From contig PBCP01000101.1 of NCBI GenBank assembly GCA_002717145.1, positions 1-52,822 on the forward strand: DNA of 52,822 nt, given 5' to 3'. The notes under the pieces were generated by a model, which saw nothing but the letters and a program-made list of their open reading frames with translations, was not told the DNA's origin and ran no database searches. Positions 52,347 through 52,822 of the stretch are shown here, in pieces (the stretch's first letter is position 1; every line of letters starts with the position of its first letter). The stretch is from Planctomycetaceae bacterium (GTDB taxonomy: Bacteria; Planctomycetota; Planctomycetia; Pirellulales; Pirellulaceae). A program made the translations under genes and the position numbers.

Positions 52347-52822
52347 ATGCATAAGCACACGACAGGATTGACGCGCAGAGAAGCCATGCAGGTTGGCTAT
52401 TCTAGTGCTCTGGGCCTGGGCCTTACATCACTGCTGAATCAAAAGGCGGTCGCAACTGATTCTGAATCCGGAGCAGGTCGGCAGGCCAGTGGCAAAAAGA
52501 TGATTCTGGTTTGGACAACCGGCGCAATGAGTCATCACGACACGTTAGACATGAAGCCTGATGCTCCGGCAGAAATTCGGGGACAGTTCAATTCCGTGCA
52601 AACCAAGATTCCGGGCTATCAGATATGTGAGCATATGCCTGAACTTGCGAAGCTTGCAGATAAGTACTCGGTTATTCGCAGTTTCACTCATAAAGATAAC
52701 AACCATTTGATGTCGACTCATCACGTGTTGACAGGTCAGTTTCAACCGGGAGCGTTTTTCGACAAAATTGCGTCTCGTACCGACTGGCCAAATTATTCAG
52801 GAGCCTATGATTACTTTAATCC
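52347..52822 (+). CDS. DUF1501 domain protein, N-terminal part (runs off the window)
   Basis: The open frame from the ATG at 52347 continues to the last base without a stop, giving about 158 residues. Tat-like leader LTRREAMQVGYSSALGLGL; then ILVWTTGAMSHHDTLDMKPDAPAE (the usual GGPSQ is replaced by TGAMSHH), QTKIPGYQICEHMPELAKLADKYSVIRSFTH and HVLTGQF. These are the N-terminal third of DUF1501. It is divergent from the sialidase-like gene. The variant TGAMSHHDT motif marks it as a different subtype from the other copies. It is the sixth DUF1501 in the window. Confidence 0.88.
   Translation, partial: MHKHTTGLTRREAMQVGYSSALGLGLTSLLNQKAVATDSESGAGRQASGKKMILVWTTGAMSHHDTLDMKPDAPAEIRGQFNSVQTKIPGYQICEHMPELAKLADKYSVIRSFTHKDNNHLMSTHHVLTGQFQPGAFFDKIASRTDWPNYSGAYDYFN

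Noticed and set aside
1-52822. CRISPR array, tRNA, rRNA, insertion sequence or prophage
   Set aside because: I saw no regularly spaced direct repeats, cloverleaf-like sequences, transposase motifs or phage structural genes on either strand.

Overview
The window looks like chromosome from a planctomycete (Planctomycetia, Pirellulales/Planctomycetales-like) with roughly balanced base composition. The basis is the gene content: six DUF1501 genes (one broken, one cut by the window edge), three DUF1592-family cytochrome/DUF1552 pairs, and two PSCyt1-DUF1549-DUF1553 ('PSD1') proteins. Tat-like RRxxL leaders, SHD1-like and PDZ modules and CxxCH haem motifs are also frequent. I see no rRNA, tRNA, CRISPR array, insertion sequence or phage gene. 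The largest gaps between genes are about 260 bp.

Layout. 1-3093 (+): the 3' part of a GH36 alpha-galactosidase-like enzyme with an inserted LamG, then a small zinc-ribbon protein. 3090-6184: a divergent DUF1501 pair, the minus-strand member interrupted by an in-frame TGA. 14938-6447 (-): a colinear run of PSD1, DUF1501, PQQ-like propeller, 2-hydroxyacid dehydrogenase and HpaI-type aldolase. 15076-16911 (+): a thioredoxin-like gene with an in-frame TGA and a glycerophosphodiesterase. 20154-16914 (-) and 20304-25091 (+): two divergent DUF1592/DUF1552 pairs. 26245-25109 (-): a second thioredoxin-like gene with an in-frame TGA. 26448-31033 (+): CocE-like hydrolase, a Tat-exported beta-propeller protein and a third TGA-containing thioredoxin-like gene with PDZ domains. 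33203-31140 (-): DEAD-box helicase fused to a cold-shock domain. 48568-33312 (-): eight colinear genes (DUF1552, DUF1592, transglutaminase-esterase fusion, CBM9-like, redoxin-cytochrome-monooxygenase-like, PSD1, DUF1501, lactonase-type propeller). 48667-50993 (+): DUF1501 and ThuA. 52182-51028 (-): sialidase-like BNR protein. 52347 to the edge (+): start of another DUF1501.

The most interesting signal is three exported thioredoxin-fold proteins (15076-16074, 26245-25109, 29702-31033), each split by one in-frame TGA in the redox region. In two of them the TGA takes the place of the first cysteine of CxxC, giving UPSC and UEAC. Two have a hairpin downstream of the TGA that fits the bacterial SECIS layout well (15302-15320 and 29934-29959); the third has a weaker one. 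I read them as probable selenoproteins that routine gene calling would cut in two. The Sec-decoding genes (selA, selB, selC, selD) are not in this window, so decoding cannot be proved from here. A fourth in-frame TGA, in the DUF1501 gene at 3090-4532, has no redox context and looks more like a nonsense mutation.

How the genes may work together (inference): most products carry export signals and combine haem-binding CxxCH motifs, Tat-exported DUF1501/DUF1552 proteins, carbohydrate-binding or carbohydrate-active modules and esterases. This suits extracytoplasmic breakdown of complex organic matter, with thiol/selenol redox proteins alongside. The biochemical roles of DUF1501, DUF1552, DUF1592 and PSD1 proteins are not established.
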